Positions 21,502 to 33,580 of a DNA stretch of 64,000 nucleotides are shown piece by piece. The DNA lies in contig CAMGYJ010000006.1 in assembly GCA_946122785.1 (NCBI GenBank), forward strand, positions 46,086,066 to 46,150,065. Direction: 5' to 3'. Numbering within the stretch: the stretch's first letter is position 1; the number at the start of each line of letters is the position of its first letter. Under the pieces are notes generated by a model that saw nothing but the letters and a program-made list of their open reading frames with translations, made no database searches and was not told the DNA's origin. The DNA is from Linum tenue. Taxonomy: Eukaryota; Streptophyta; Magnoliopsida; Malpighiales; Linaceae. The translations under genes were made by a program, and so were the position numbers.

Positions 21502-24041
21502 ACTCCCCAACACTTAGGTGTTTTCTTGTCCCCAAGCAAACCTACTCAAACCTAATGCAATATGATAGACAAATCAATGGGGAATGCACTCTAGTTCTTC
21601 ATTGCATAAAGAAGAGTAGACCGAGATGAATGAACGTTACTATCTTCCTACTGTGCAAGCACAATCTCTCGGGGTAGGACCATACATATTACCTTAGGTC
21701 GAACATTCAAAGTATGCTCCGGGGGATTCTCAGACAACAAACACGAACTAGAACTCTTGAAGGTGCTATTTATTCTCTCTTTAGAATTAGGAGTTGTCAT
21801 TTATTAGTCTCATTTTTCTGACATTGATGCGCATTGCACCAATCTTTTGCAATTATTTTACAAATGAGCATCTCTCCCTCGTGACCAAGAGCAGATGAAT
21901 CGTAGCCTTCCCTTTCATGGTCACATGTGGGGAAGTTGATGGGCAGATTCGTCTTAGCCCGAGCACCACTTCCCAGCCTGCACTCCACATTGGGTTGCCA
22001 CACAGGTCGAGTACAAACGAAAGCTATGAGGTCTCATGAATCGCTAAATGGTACTTTGGACCTTGACATATGATTCTGTGAGGAGGAAAGATACTTGGGG
22101 GATAGGAAGTAGTGAAAGATGGCCGGGATGCTGTAAACCTATCCGATCCCCAAGCATATCCTCAAAGGGCACTCCGAATACGTGAGGATTGGTTGCCTCC
22201 CACGTGAGCCTCATTTTCAAAAGATGTTTCACTCTTTTCATTCTTTCTTTTCTAATACGCACCAACTTGTAAAGCTTTGAGTTCACTAGACATAAAAGAG
22301 AATACTACACACATGTTCTTCCTAAAATAGCACATATTATTGACTCACAAAAGAGGAAGAAGATAGTAAAATTACCCACACACCGGTACTCTAATCATGC
22401 AAGTATCACCTAGCGAGCACAATACATAAATTATCTAACAAATCAAAGCATATTGAGTAGGGATTTGCAATGAACAAGGTTCCAAAACACTATCATTCGA
22501 CTATTGATCGCCACAACACAAACACAATCGCTAGCACACACTCCCATAAGTATTCATCAATGTCTTACATAATAAACAACGGAGGATTCTTGCAATATAT
22601 GGTTCAACTAATCATGATATTCATTCAAACATTCATACACCCCCCCCCCCCCCCCGAACACACACACACTTGAGCAACACATTGTCCTCAATGTGGAAGT
22701 TTCATAAGAGAAGATCGTGAGGGTTACCATAGGTTTTGATTGTGGGTTGGTGAAGGTAGGCAAGCATAGGTCTTTGTCTTCCAGGTGGTTTTCACAATGA
22801 TAAATCGAATAAGATAGAGGGGAAGACAATTAAGTGTTATAGGTATGATAGATATATAATACAAATGCTAATGCTACTAGTGCTAGAATATTTAAAGAAC
22901 GAAGAGTAAACAAAAAATTAAACATTGTTTTAATTAAAAGAAAATAAAAGCAAAGAAATGGAAAAGATAGAAATCGGCCCCTAAATGCCAAGTTGTCTTT
23001 GATTCATGGTTGGAGCATATGGTAGTTGCACATTAGAGGCTCTTTCTTGTAAGGATGGTCCATCATAATTCGTAGTCACCTCCATTGGTTGATTTGTTGT
23101 GCTTGATGAGGTTGCTCCTCGCTTTGAGGTTATGGTTCTTCTTTGGGAATTTGTGGTTCTTCACATCATGTTTCTTTGTTGTTAAGAACTAAGAGGACTA
23201 ACACTCTCACTCTCGGTTGGATCACCATTAGAAGAGAAAAATCACAAAACATGTTCAAATAAACCATTAGGCAACTCACTTGATCAATTAAACAACAAAA
23301 TGCATCCTTAGGTTCACTCTAAACACCCCCACACTTAAATGTTACAATGTAGAAACTAGAGGTGCATAGGTAGAAATGCATGTTGAAATGACTAGGGTCG
23401 AAGTCTAGATGCGTGAACACAAGGGAGACATGGCTTTCTAGAGGTTTCGAAACCCCGATCGAAGGCTAGAATCAACTCATTTGACAACCAAAGCTTGAAT
23501 TCTTGTCTCTAGAAGCATAAAAAAGTACGAAATCAGAAGTGAGCCAAAATTTTAGACTCAAGGAACATGCATCATTTATTCAATCCTAAGTCATAAACAC
23601 GCTCCTAAAGGTATATCTTAATCAAACAAGTTTAATTGGAAAACGATAGATTAAGAAAAGCAAGATTTATGTGGTTTGGGAATTTCATCGAGCACTTGGT
23701 GGGTGATATTCAAACTCCACAAATCCATAATGATAAAGCCTACCAAGGCCTCCAGAAACAAATACACAATCATAAGCATACATTCTATGATCCTATTATA
23801 CTAGCTAGCCATGCCACACCCTAGCCATAAGTAGCTTAATTGGTAGGCTAAGATAGCAAACATGCTCAACACAACAAGAATTCCAACCATTCCTTAAGCA
23901 ACTAGATAGTCTCCAACAATAATGCATATAATGCTTAACATTGAAGGGATTCATTCACTAACTAAAACTATAGAAACTATCTAAAGCAAGATTAACCAAG
24001 CATGTTTTATTTTGAAAAAGGTAAGAAAATGCAAACCGGTT
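21502..24041 (-). other. 3' UTR and polypurine tract of E
   Basis: On the minus strand the terminal polypurine tract is TAAGTGTTGGGGAGT (21502-21516). Two further TTAAGTGTGGGGG-like motifs lie at 23326-23338 and near the 15-C run at 22640-22654, the second preceded by the CATTGAGGACAATGT word also found in el.1 and C. No ORF is credible. Confidence 0.6.
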
Positions 24042-24059
24042 GTTGGGGTACCTCCCAAC
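24042..24059 (-). other. Hairpin H1 in element E
   Basis: GTTGGG / CCCAAC with a 6-nt loop, 18 nt after the ORF stop. Compared with GTGGGG / CCCCAC elsewhere, both partners of one pair have changed. Confidence 0.65.
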
Positions 24060-24077
24060 TAGTGCGTCTTTTAAGTC

Positions 24078-24951
24078 TTATCGCCGGAAGATTATCTTCA
24101 AGTATTCGGTCCAAATTAGAACCTCCTTGAAGTTGAGGTTCTCGTCGGTGAGGTGGCGTCTCAAGTCCCGAGCATTGGACGAGTCCATGTTTGAGGGCTC
24201 ATGAACTTGAATTGGCGTGGGGCTCCACCCACGAGACCTCGCCTTCTTTCCTTTGTCATTTTTCTCTTTGCCCCACGTCATGTAGTGCATATTTAATTGA
24301 CTTTTATCGCATCCACCAAGAGGGATCGCCGATGCTTTAGCCTTGGCTTGGCAAAGAGCTACAAATGGGTCCTTCTCCAAAGTGCATCGAGGTTGGGTGG
24401 AAAGCTTTGATATCACTTGTAACTTGTTGAAGCTTCATCCACAACGATATCATCCTCATCATGGGCACCATTTGCTTCTTCAACCTCCCTTCTCTTTTCT
24501 TCAATTCGTTCCACCACTTGAGAACATTCAAGATCTTCCTCTTCTTTGATGCTCACTTCCTCTTCCGCAACCTTCCTTCTCGCCTCTTCAACCTCCTTTC
24601 CTTTTTCTTCAATTGGTAGCAGATGATTTTGAATAAGTCGGGCACATGCTTGCTCAACAATCTCTCCTAGTATCTTCGTTTTTGGAGGAAATCCTCCATT
24701 TACCATAGAAAATATGAGTCGCTAGGAGTGGTGGCTAAGGATTCTACCATGGAGCTCGCTCCTTGGCTCCGGTGGTGGAAGGAAATCTTCTTGGAATGAG
24801 GAAGCCTCTTCATATCTCCATTGGAAGGGGGTTAGTAAAAGAATCTGAACCCTTGACTTCCACCATCTTGATTGTTCCATGAAGCTTAGGGATAACCATC
24901 TTCGGGTATTGATGAATACTCCCACACTTTGGTGAAGTCATAGGGATCCAT
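24078..24951 (-). pseudogene. Acidic gag-like ORF of element E (broken)
   Basis: It starts at the ATG on 24951 (MDPYDFTKVWEY) and ends at about 24078. Stops near 24880 and 24840 and at least one frame change interrupt it. The middle is charged (Glu/Lys/Arg, coiled-coil-like) with AREQACARL-like homology. The C-terminal piece (24078-24416) carries IPLGGCDKSQLN, WGKE, RSRGW, VHEPSN and ARDLRRHL..ENLNFKEVL, which reappear in B. This recurrence across elements supports a real protein family. Function unknown, possibly gag-like. Confidence 0.65.
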
Positions 24952-25136
24952 GATTCAAAAGCTTCTACACAAACAAACCACCATTCGGGGAGAAGAATGG
25001 GTGAAAAACTAAGCACAAAAAAAAAAACAATCACGAAAATAACAAATACAAAAACAAGAACGCAAAATAAAACAAACAATCAAAACAAGATAAAGACTAA
25101 CTAACAACTTAATGGTTTTCTACTACTTACCAAGGT

Positions 25137-25154
25137 TACCCGACAATGGCGCCA
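25137..25154 (-). other. Primer-binding site of E (tRNA-Asp type, diverged)
   Basis: The minus strand reads TGGCGCCATTGTCGGGTA, seven bases from the LTR end at 25162. Confidence 0.75.
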
Positions 25155-25161
25155 AAAAGCT

Positions 25162-26718
25162 TGATCGGTTCAATCTGTGCAGATTATTGTCAATGGTAAG
25201 CATGTGTCCACAACTACCCCATCCTAAGCCAAGTTTAACTTAAGACAGCATTATCGTATAGTGGTGATCAAGGTCGTATTTTACTATGGTCCTGGTACCC
25301 TAGCCAACTTCTCACCTAGTTGCTAATTTGTCAATCGGTTTTGGAGGTTTGAGTGGAGGACTTGAGGAGATAACTAGACTAGAAATTGATCAAATCTAAA
25401 TGCAGGTACTTCAGGGAACTAATCCTCCCATAGCTTAGGGTTACTATGCATGCACAAATACTTAGGTTTATCGAATGTGGTGGGTGAGCTCTTTTCCGTG
25501 GGCTTTCGTGGTTATCAACACGCCTCCTAGTACGCCTCCCCTAAACACATATATAGTCACCTTGATCTAGGCTATCGTATCTGGGGCATTAAGATCATGG
25601 TTCATTTCAATGGACACTATCCACCGTCCACACTGAGTTTTCATCTCGGGTTCTATCTAGGAAGGCTACCCTACGACAGAGGTTCGGTCGCCTCGACCAC
25701 CATAGGTCCCTATTCATACATTTATCTCGATTTGCTTGATAGCGCATACTGGTCTAACCATAGAACTCCATACCCATCATAGAAGCATAAAGTAGGCTAA
25801 TGGAGAAGATTAGGGCGACTTACCCAAACACAATCGAGGAGAGAATAGCAATAGAATCAACTAGATAAATACATTCATTCTTTCAAACCTTAAAATATTC
25901 ATACATACATAATAAACCCTAAGACTAGGGCTTGTGGTTTAGAACCCCTAGTACCTTAGAGGACTACTCCATAAAAAAGGGAAGAAGAAACAAAGAAGAA
26001 ATTGAAGAAGACTTGGGTTGAGGAAGATGCTCCCTCTCTTCAAGCTCCTTCTACTTCTTCTACTTCCTTAAGCTTTTCTCTCTTCTCTCCCTCCAAACCA
26101 GAAATTTCTCTCAAAATCAGCTCATCTAAAAGGGGGCAAAGGGTCTTCTATTTATAGGCAATTTGGGGATGGAGAATTTCGCGGCCAGAAGCATAGAGAT
26201 CGCGGTCGTGACCTTCAGAAGTGAGGCTGCGATCTTCAAACGTCGTCGTCATGGGCTTCGCAAACGAGGAGATCGCGGGTAGACTTCGCGGTTGCGATCC
26301 ACGAGTCGCGGCCGCGATCTTCCTTGCGGTCAAATAATGTTGTGGCGGTATTCGACTGGGGAAACTCTATGTTTCTCCCTGGATTCTATCTCGCGAAGTT
26401 CGCGCCTTGAGCCCTCCAATTCGCTGTCACTATCTTGGGCTTTCAGGCCGCGATCTTCAGCTTGAGTTCGTGATCTATGTCTCGACCATGATCTTCATCT
26501 TCCAAGCCACGATCTTCTGCTTCCTGCCCCCTTGCTACACTTGTGACCTTGTTTTGTACCTAATTCGCATATATGGTCTAATACACCCTAAAATCACATC
26601 GAATTCACATAGGAACGAAATAGGGATGCAATCGACGATGTTCAAGCAATTATGCACATTAATTGGCACGAAATAAACCTTGATATGAGGGTTAAATAAC
26701 ACTAATTTAAGTGTTATA
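25162..26718 (-). repeat. 5' LTR of element E (about 1.56 kb)
   Basis: The minus strand runs from about 26718 (ATAACACTTAAATTAGTGTTAT hairpin-like start) to CCGATCA at 25162. The words TCGCGGCCGCGA (26306-26317) and CGCGGTCGTGACC form the palindrome array; a TATAAATAG lies just downstream (minus strand, about 26150-26158). Confidence 0.8.
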
Positions 26719-27443
26719 AGAACTCAAGAATATCAAGATAGACTACTCATACAATCATTCAATCAAGCTAAATTGGCTTGTGTGCATCAAAACCTAAGTG
26801 AAGGAGAAATATTTCAAATAGAAGAGAGAGAATACATGAAAAAACTTCAAATCTTCAATCTTCATGTATAGGCTTAGATATTCTAGCTCCAAAAGTGATG
26901 GAAACCTCCAATTTTCTCCAAAATCACTCTTAGATTGATATGCCTCTCTTTGTAAAGGCCATTGGGTGTTTCTAACCAAAACCCCATCTCTCACCTTCAC
27001 AATTTGCAAAACAACCTTTTATACCGAGCGTAGAGCACAAATCATGGTCATGAGGGTCGTGGCTCAGGTTGTTACCTAACCAAAACATTCCTGTTTCATT
27101 TATCGTTAGGAGACAGGTCATGGTTTGTGTGCAAAGTCACGACCTTGGCCATAACTTTTGAAGTCGAGGGCGTGACTTGTGTTTTCCTCCTGTTTCTTTT
27201 TAACTCATTGCCATTGGTAGTGACATTGGACAGCCTTGCCATGACATAAGATTTCCGATTACCTTTTGCCATGTTCTTCTCTCCAAACATTCTGATACAC
27301 GTCCTTAGGCCCCATACTTGTACTAGAACCTGAAATATGACAAAAAAAGAAAAATCTTGCATAAAATAGGTCAGGAACGAGTTTTTAACAAGTCAAACGA
27401 TCGATAAATTAGTATATAAACCTGTATAATTTTGTTGGTATCA
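26719..27443 (-). repeat. LTR fragment H
   Basis: On the minus strand it starts TGATACCAAC at 27443 and shares the ATTTCAGGTTCTAGT block and degenerate GTCACGACC words with the other LTRs. It is cut at its other side by element E. No internal region was found. Confidence 0.55.
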
Positions 27444-27956
27444 AAACCCATAGCTAATTCTAGCCAATTAGTGGGTATATTCAAACCATTTTGATCAGAG
27501 CATCCTTTTGAAGGAATCTCTTACCACGAATCGCTTGTGGGGTCAAATTCATTGCTAGGAAAAAGATATGCTTCCTATTTTTAATAAAGACTTACGACCG
27601 TGGACGACTAGTGATTGGGCTTCATACCTCTTGGTTAAATCCTCGTCATCATGGATCCGAATTTCACCAGCAAGACCACCTCTCTCTTTTGGTGTTCAGC
27701 CTGAACGCATATCAAATACAGATTTTGTCGTCGCCGACATTCCGGAGCTCAACCGCATTGCTCATGACTTAGGCCTCTTGTCGATAACACCTTCAGTCCG
27801 ACATTGATTTTGCTTTCTTAGGCAAGACACTGCGTAGTAGACATAATTGCAGGCGCTTATGCAGGGAAAAGTTATTTTTCATTGATTACGACAATTGTTT
27901 GTGGAAAATATCTTAATCAATGACGTTGATTATGAAAATTAATCACTAATATACTC
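27444..27956. other. Flanking DNA with short unassigned ORF
   Basis: No repeat match was seen inside the window. A 79-codon plus-strand frame (27568-27807; contains ARPPLSFGVQP and IPELNRIAHDLGLL) looks protein-like in composition, but I do not recognise it. It ends with the left copy of the LINE TSD (27941-27956). Confidence 0.35.
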
Positions 27957-28044
27957 ATTTGAAAAATAAATATAGAGGAGAGCTCCGTTTTTCTCGGGAC
28001 TAGAAAAATCTTTCAGCGATGAAACCTTAGGGTTTTAATTTACG

Positions 28045-28351
28045 ATGGCGGCGGGAGGGTCGCCGGTTATGTTGGGGGTGAGTGACAAACTTCCAAATGG
28101 ATGGAGTGGGGCCCGAAACCCATTGGAGGGCTCTTCTACCCTGGACAGAAAGAGCACACGGGAGATCATTCAACCTAAGAAGAAGGCTCCTGCCCTTGAT
28201 TTTTACGTTGACGTAGACAATGTTGACATTGTGGACGTGATGGCGGGGGAGATGGAAATTGACAAAGCTAGTTCGATGCAACCTCTGCATGGCAAGGAGG
28301 ACAGGGTCGTCGATTTAGGGAGATCCTTCAACAAGACAATTAGTATGGTGT
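28045..28351 (+). pseudogene. LINE ORF1, 5' part
   Basis: The ATG at 28045 starts a frame (MAAGGSPVMLGVSDKLPNGW) typical of plant L1 ORF1 N-termini. It is interrupted after about 100 codons by element A at 28352 and continues at 55098. Confidence 0.65.
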
Positions 28352-28994
28352 TGACACGCTAAAACATAACACCAAACTACGACCAAGTGTAATCGCAGTC
28401 CGGAAATGCAGAATAGTGGCAAGTTCTATTTATCAACCCGGGGTCTAGATCTACTGCCTACTCTGTGATTACCTATTATCTAGCAGACAAAGTTGAGTGA
28501 ATGTGATTTTAAGCTAAAGTAGTAAGAAAGTAGGAAATGGTCTGAAGTTCTTAAGCAGGGGAAGAGTCACTCGGGAATGAGTCCCCCTAGCTCCTTAGTT
28601 AGGTCAAAGTCGTAATAACCTTTGGTTGGTTTACTGTTGATTAAACTGCGGAAGATCCGACAGTAGCTTGGAATCTTTTAAGCTGACCAAGCCCTCTCAT
28701 GTAGACTACCCGACAGACGACTAGTCTTCACCGGGATAGAACGTTGAAGCAATTAAAACAGAACTCCACCACTGGAATTGGATTCCAGTGCAAAGCAGTG
28801 AATCGACTAACTCTCGTATAATCGATTCAATACTACGAATTGAAGAAGCTCTAACAACCTAATCAGATCCTATCTATCTCAGGTTGCAGTAGAAATCAAT
28901 AAAAGATGATCAGGCTTCAATTGACTCAATCAAAACACTTCAATTGATTATAATCAAGCAGTATCACAATCCAAACGTCATTACAATCAATATC
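28352..28994 (-). repeat. A 3' LTR, outer part
   Basis: Begins TGACACGCTAAAAC on the plus strand (LTR end TGTCA on the minus strand) and closely matches the B LTR. It continues at 47697 after element B. Confidence 0.85.
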
Positions 28995-30439
28995 TGACAC
29001 GCTAAAACACAACACCAAACTGCGAACAAGTGTAATCGCAGTCCGGAAATGCACTAAAGTGGCAAGCTCTATTTGTCAACCCGGGGTCTAGATCTACTGC
29101 CTACTCCGTGATTATCTATTATCTAGCAAACTAAGTCGAGTATTTGTGATTTTAACTAAAAGCTGTAAGAAAACAGGAAATGGTTCAAAGTTCTTTAGCA
29201 AGGGAAGAGTCACTCGGGAATGAGTCCCCCTAGCTCCTTAGTTTGGTCGAGGTTGTAATTACCCTGGGTTGATTAACTGTTGATTAAACTGCGGAAGATC
29301 CGAGAGTAGCTTGGAATCTCTTAAGTTGACCAAGCCCTCTCAGGCAGACTAACCGGCAGGCGACTAACCTTCACCGGGATAGACTGCTGAGGCAATAAGG
29401 ACAGAACTCCACTACTGGAATTGGGTTCCAGTACAAAGCAGTAAATCGATTAACTCTCGTATAACCAATCTACCACTACCAATTGATGAAGCTCTAACAA
29501 CCTAATCAGATTCTATCTCTCTCAGGTTGCAGCAGAAATCAAGAAAAGATGATCAGACTTAAATTGACTCAATGAATCATGCATCAATCGGTTATAACCA
29601 ATCAGTATAACAATCCCAAGTCATTACAATCAAGATCCCTAACACATGGAACTAGGGTTCTTCATACCCAAGTGAGAGAAGGTTCTACTCCATAGAGAGA
29701 GAGAGGAAAACAGAAATCAGAGTAGTCATACTCATAAAGATAAGGATATTCTACTCTAGGATGTTGATCTTCACTCCTGGGGATGCAATCTGGGCTTCAA
29801 TGGTGAGAAATCCACTCCAAATAGCTCCTAGGGTTTGTTCTTCGCACTTTCTCTCTCTAAAGCTCTGTTTTTTGCTCAAAAACTCGATTCCCTCTCTTTT
29901 GGCTCGAATCTGCCTCAAAACCCCGATTCTGGGCGAAATACGGTCGTAATTCCTTCATGCCCGTATTTCGCCCAAAATGCGCGTTTTGGTTAAGTTTCAG
30001 CACATCCAAGGCTCCTATCAGCAGTGAAAATATGGGCATGGGAGGGGGAAATATGGTCGTATTGCTCCTGCCCGTATTTCTTCCTCCGCTCCTGTTTAAT
30101 GCTTTGTTTCTCCCTCAACCGAACTCCGAATCAGTCGTCGTTTGATCCTAGACGCTCGTAATCTCGTCCTCTTTCTTTTCATGACAAGATCCATGATTAT
30201 TTGTCCATAAAATGAGGTAGAAATTCATTCTTCCTCAGGTCATTCTCGAGTTTCTTCTCCCGTATTGCCAAATGATCTCCGATTGACTTGAAACTTGCGC
30301 CTATGCATCCCTTTATTTGCTAGGACCTGAAATATGACAAAATAACACAACCTAGTGTCAAATAGGCCAAGAAACCAAATATTTGAGCCAAAACAGTTAA
30401 GAAACAAGGGTGCAAACATGTGCAAATACGACGCTATCA
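28995..30439 (-). repeat. 3' LTR of element B (1445 bp)
   Basis: The minus strand runs from TGATAGCGTC (30439) to GTGTCA (28995). It includes a 13-bp inverted repeat GGGCGAAATACGG (29931-29943) / CCGTATTTCGCCC (29961-29973), part of its palindromic-word block. Confidence 0.88.
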
Positions 30440-32087
30440 AATTCCCCTACACTTAACCGTTTACTTGTCCCCAAGCAAACCAAGTCAGATACAAGGTAAG
30501 CTCAACACATCTTCATCATGCAACCTTTGGGGACATATCATATAGGCATAGAATATGTGAATCATACTAGATTTTGATCATTAACACATGGACAACTTCA
30601 ACAGCAACCTAGACAACCACCATAGAGGACATTCGAGTGCAGCAAAATCGGGTAAAGGAAGAGGAATCCTTTCTGTTCACCAACCAACATAGACTTGACT
30701 CAAACACTTAACCAAGAAAGTCGTCGCATGCATCAAACTCAAGACATTAGAATCAAGACCGAGCCATCTAGGTCCTCACCGGGTTAAAAAGCATAAAAAA
30801 CAAGGAAATGAATTGCTCACTCTCGACCAGGCGGGCCAGGACAATTTGATGCGAAAAATGCGCATGCTTATTCTCTCAAATACCTAACGTCTGTTCACCA
30901 TGATGGCAACCTCTAAAAGTCAGAGTTCACATAAGGGATGTCACCACTAACTAATCCAGAGGTCTTAGACACAAGTTCAGATGACTGGTCAGGTCTTGGA
31001 CATGGGGAAAAGGCCTTTTAGGCGGTGGAAGTATTCATAACACAAGGTTCCACAGTTCCAAACCCAACACATTCACAACCAATCAACCCAGTTACTTCCT
31101 TTCTGCCATTCTGCATTACTCAAATTCTTTAGAGCGCAAGAGCGAAGGAGGTCACAATAATGTTAGTATTTCTATGCCGGACTGCTAAGAAACACTACTT
31201 AATGAGCATGATTCAAATTTTTCGTAGTGCCTCTCTTTTGCTTTCATTCATTTTTTTTCTTCTTTTTTTTCATTTCTTGAGAGAACCACCACCTCTGCAC
31301 ATTTTTCAAACACATGCCCAACTTTTAAGCACTACCTCCAACCCTCACATTATTTTTAGCAAAAACCACTCTATGGAACCTTATAAGAGATGCAAAAGGG
31401 TGATTTTCATTGTAGACCGAAAGAAAGGAAAGTACACGGCTCAAAGGGGCTGACTAGGGGGTATGACACACCAGGACAGTCAATTTGGTCGTGGGCTATT
31501 CCTATGCCTCCATCATCTTAGCTAATGACAAAGTGAATGCTACACATCATGGAAGAGGGATCTATCGCACAAGAAAGAAACAAGCAGACTCAAATCTCAC
31601 ATGGCTACCTATATTCTCTATCTATCATTCTGATTCCCTGAACTAGATGCATAAACGACTATCAAGAGCAAGTGATCAATCCAAGTCATAGTTGGTAAGA
31701 AAACAGTTGAAAAACTGAACCCCTACACAAGTCTATTGCACGTCTCAGTCATCATTATAGGTTGTCTCTCGAAAGCCATTCGATTCACCAATCAAACCCA
31801 CAGTGCCAATATGATCATGCAAACATCAGTACTTGGAGCCCTCAAATCTCGAGATTTGGACAGTGGACTAGGCTCCAAGCACACAAACTCATCTAGCAGT
31901 CAACAATAGATAAACACCCCCCCACACATAAGCACGACATTGCCCTTAATGGAGTAGAGGGAAAGATAAGGGGAAACGATGTTACCGGAAATACGAACTG
32001 TCGGGGGACTGGAAATCAGACCAGTCAGCGGGGCTAGAGTCATCAAAACACACTGGGTGATAGAAACCATAGTTCCAAGTGGACAAA
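30440..32087 (-). other. 3' UTR of element B
   Basis: The polypurine tract lies at 30440-30456 (minus strand TTAAGTGTAGGGGAATT). The rest matches el.1 and C 3' UTRs in reverse orientation, with H3 (31227-31289), H2 (31832-31879) and a TTATGTGTGGGGGGG motif near 31917. It is cut at 32087 by element C and resumes at 45078. Relative to el.1, the whole env-position ORF block is absent. Confidence 0.8.
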
Positions 32088-33437
32088 TGATAGACCGTTA
32101 ATTACACATGTTTTTATCCCCGTTCTTACACCGTTTGAGGTGTTGATTCTCCTGTTTTAGGTCGATTTCACGCTAGGTTGTGCTTGTTTGTGATATTTCA
32201 GGTCCTTGTACGTGAATGGAGGCTTGGGAGCGAGTCTGGGGTCGATTGGACGAAGATTGGACCCGTGGCGAGGTGCCAAGGAAGCCGCACGGGCAGACTG
32301 GGACATCACACGGCCGTGCAACTGACAATTGTGGCCGTGTGATTTTCGCCGAGAGCAAACACGGGCAGACTGGAAATCTCACACGGTCGTGCAACCCTGG
32401 CCGTGTGGGAAGCCTGAAGATCGAACTAATTGGTACGCTGCGTTTCGACTCACACAGCCAATTGGGTGAGCCACACGGCCGTGTGGCCTGCCCATGTGAG
32501 TCGGGAAACTCTGGTTTTTGAGCCAATTTCGAGCCAAAAGTGTGAGGATCGGATTTTGAGAGCAAAAAAGAGAGCCCTAGAGAGAGAAAGTACGAAGAAC
32601 ACATCCTAGAAGCTATCTTGGAGCTGGGTTTCATCGAATCGAGCTTGGAGATCGTCATAGGAGTGGAAATCATCATCCCGGAGCAGATTTTCCTCATCAT
32701 TATGAGTATGACTACTCCGATTACTGTTTTCTCTTCTCTCTCTATGGAGTAGAACCCTTCTCTCACTTGGGTATTAAGAACCCTAGTTCCTTGTGTTAGG
32801 GATTTGATTGTAATAACTTGGGATGATTATACTGTTTGATTTTAATCGAATGATGCATGTTTATTGAATTGATTGAAGTCTGATCAGCTTTTCTCGATTT
32901 CTGCTGCAACCTGAGATAGATAGAATCTGATAAGGTTGTTAGAGCCTCTTCATTCGATAGTAGGAGATTGGCTATACGAGAGTTAGCCAGTTTACTGCTT
33001 TGTACTGGAATTCAATTCCAGTAGTGGAGTTCTGTGCTTATTGCTTCAGCTTTCTACCCAGGTGAAGACTAGTCGTCTGCCGGGTAGTTAGATTGAGAGG
33101 GCTTGGTCAGCTTAAGAGATTCCAAGATACTATCGGATCTTCCGCATTCTAATCAACAGTGAATCAACCCAGGGGAATTACAATTGAACCTAATCAAGGG
33201 GCTAGGGGGACTCATTCCCGAGTGACTCTTTCCTGCTTTAGAAAACCGAACCATTTCCTGCTTTCTTACTGCTTTTGCTTTAAACAACAATCACTCGAAT
33301 TAGCTTGCTAGATAATAGATAATCACGGAGTAAGCAGTAGATCTAGACCCCGGGTTGATAATAGAACTTTCCTGTTACTGCATTCCCGGACTGCGATTAC
33401 ACTTGGTCGCAGTTTGGTGTTGTGTTTTGGCGTGTCA
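32088..33437 (+). repeat. 5' LTR of element C (1350 bp)
   Basis: Starts TGATAGACCG, ends GCGTGTCA. Palindromic words between about 32280 and 32500 include CCACACGGCCGTGTGG (32471-32486). The long antisense frame through 32173-32766 is a by-product of these words. Confidence 0.95.
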
Positions 33438-33443
33438 AGTTTT

Positions 33444-33461
33444 TGGCGCCGTTGCTGGGGA
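33444..33461 (+). other. Primer-binding site of C (tRNA-Asp type)
   Basis: TGGCGCCGTTGCTGGGGA lies six bases after the LTR. It differs at one position from the expected complement of plant tRNA-Asp. Confidence 0.88.
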
Positions 33462-33580
33462 CTTCTAGGTTATTGGGGAAACGTGAGAATTTGTTACTCT
33501 AGCTTTTTATTTATTGCATTTTATCTCTTCCACCTGTGTGCCTTCACGGGTTGCTTCTGCTGATTGTGTGCAGGTAGTGC

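Larger units (their letters stand above)
18667..26718 (-). mobile_element. Element E: non-autonomous LTR retrotransposon, minus strand
   Basis: The 5' LTR (25162-26718), PBS, acidic ORF, post-ORF hairpin H1, 3' UTR, polypurine tract and a broken 3' LTR (18667-19236 plus 21365-21501) are all recognisable on the minus strand. There is no protease, RT or integrase. The 3' LTR is truncated on its outer side and interrupted by repeat R3 with loss of about 400 bp of LTR. Layout and ORF type match element B. Confidence 0.8.

Noticed and set aside
33444..33461. tRNA gene
   Set aside because: Only the 18-nt complement of a tRNA-Asp end is present, next to an LTR; it is a primer-binding site.
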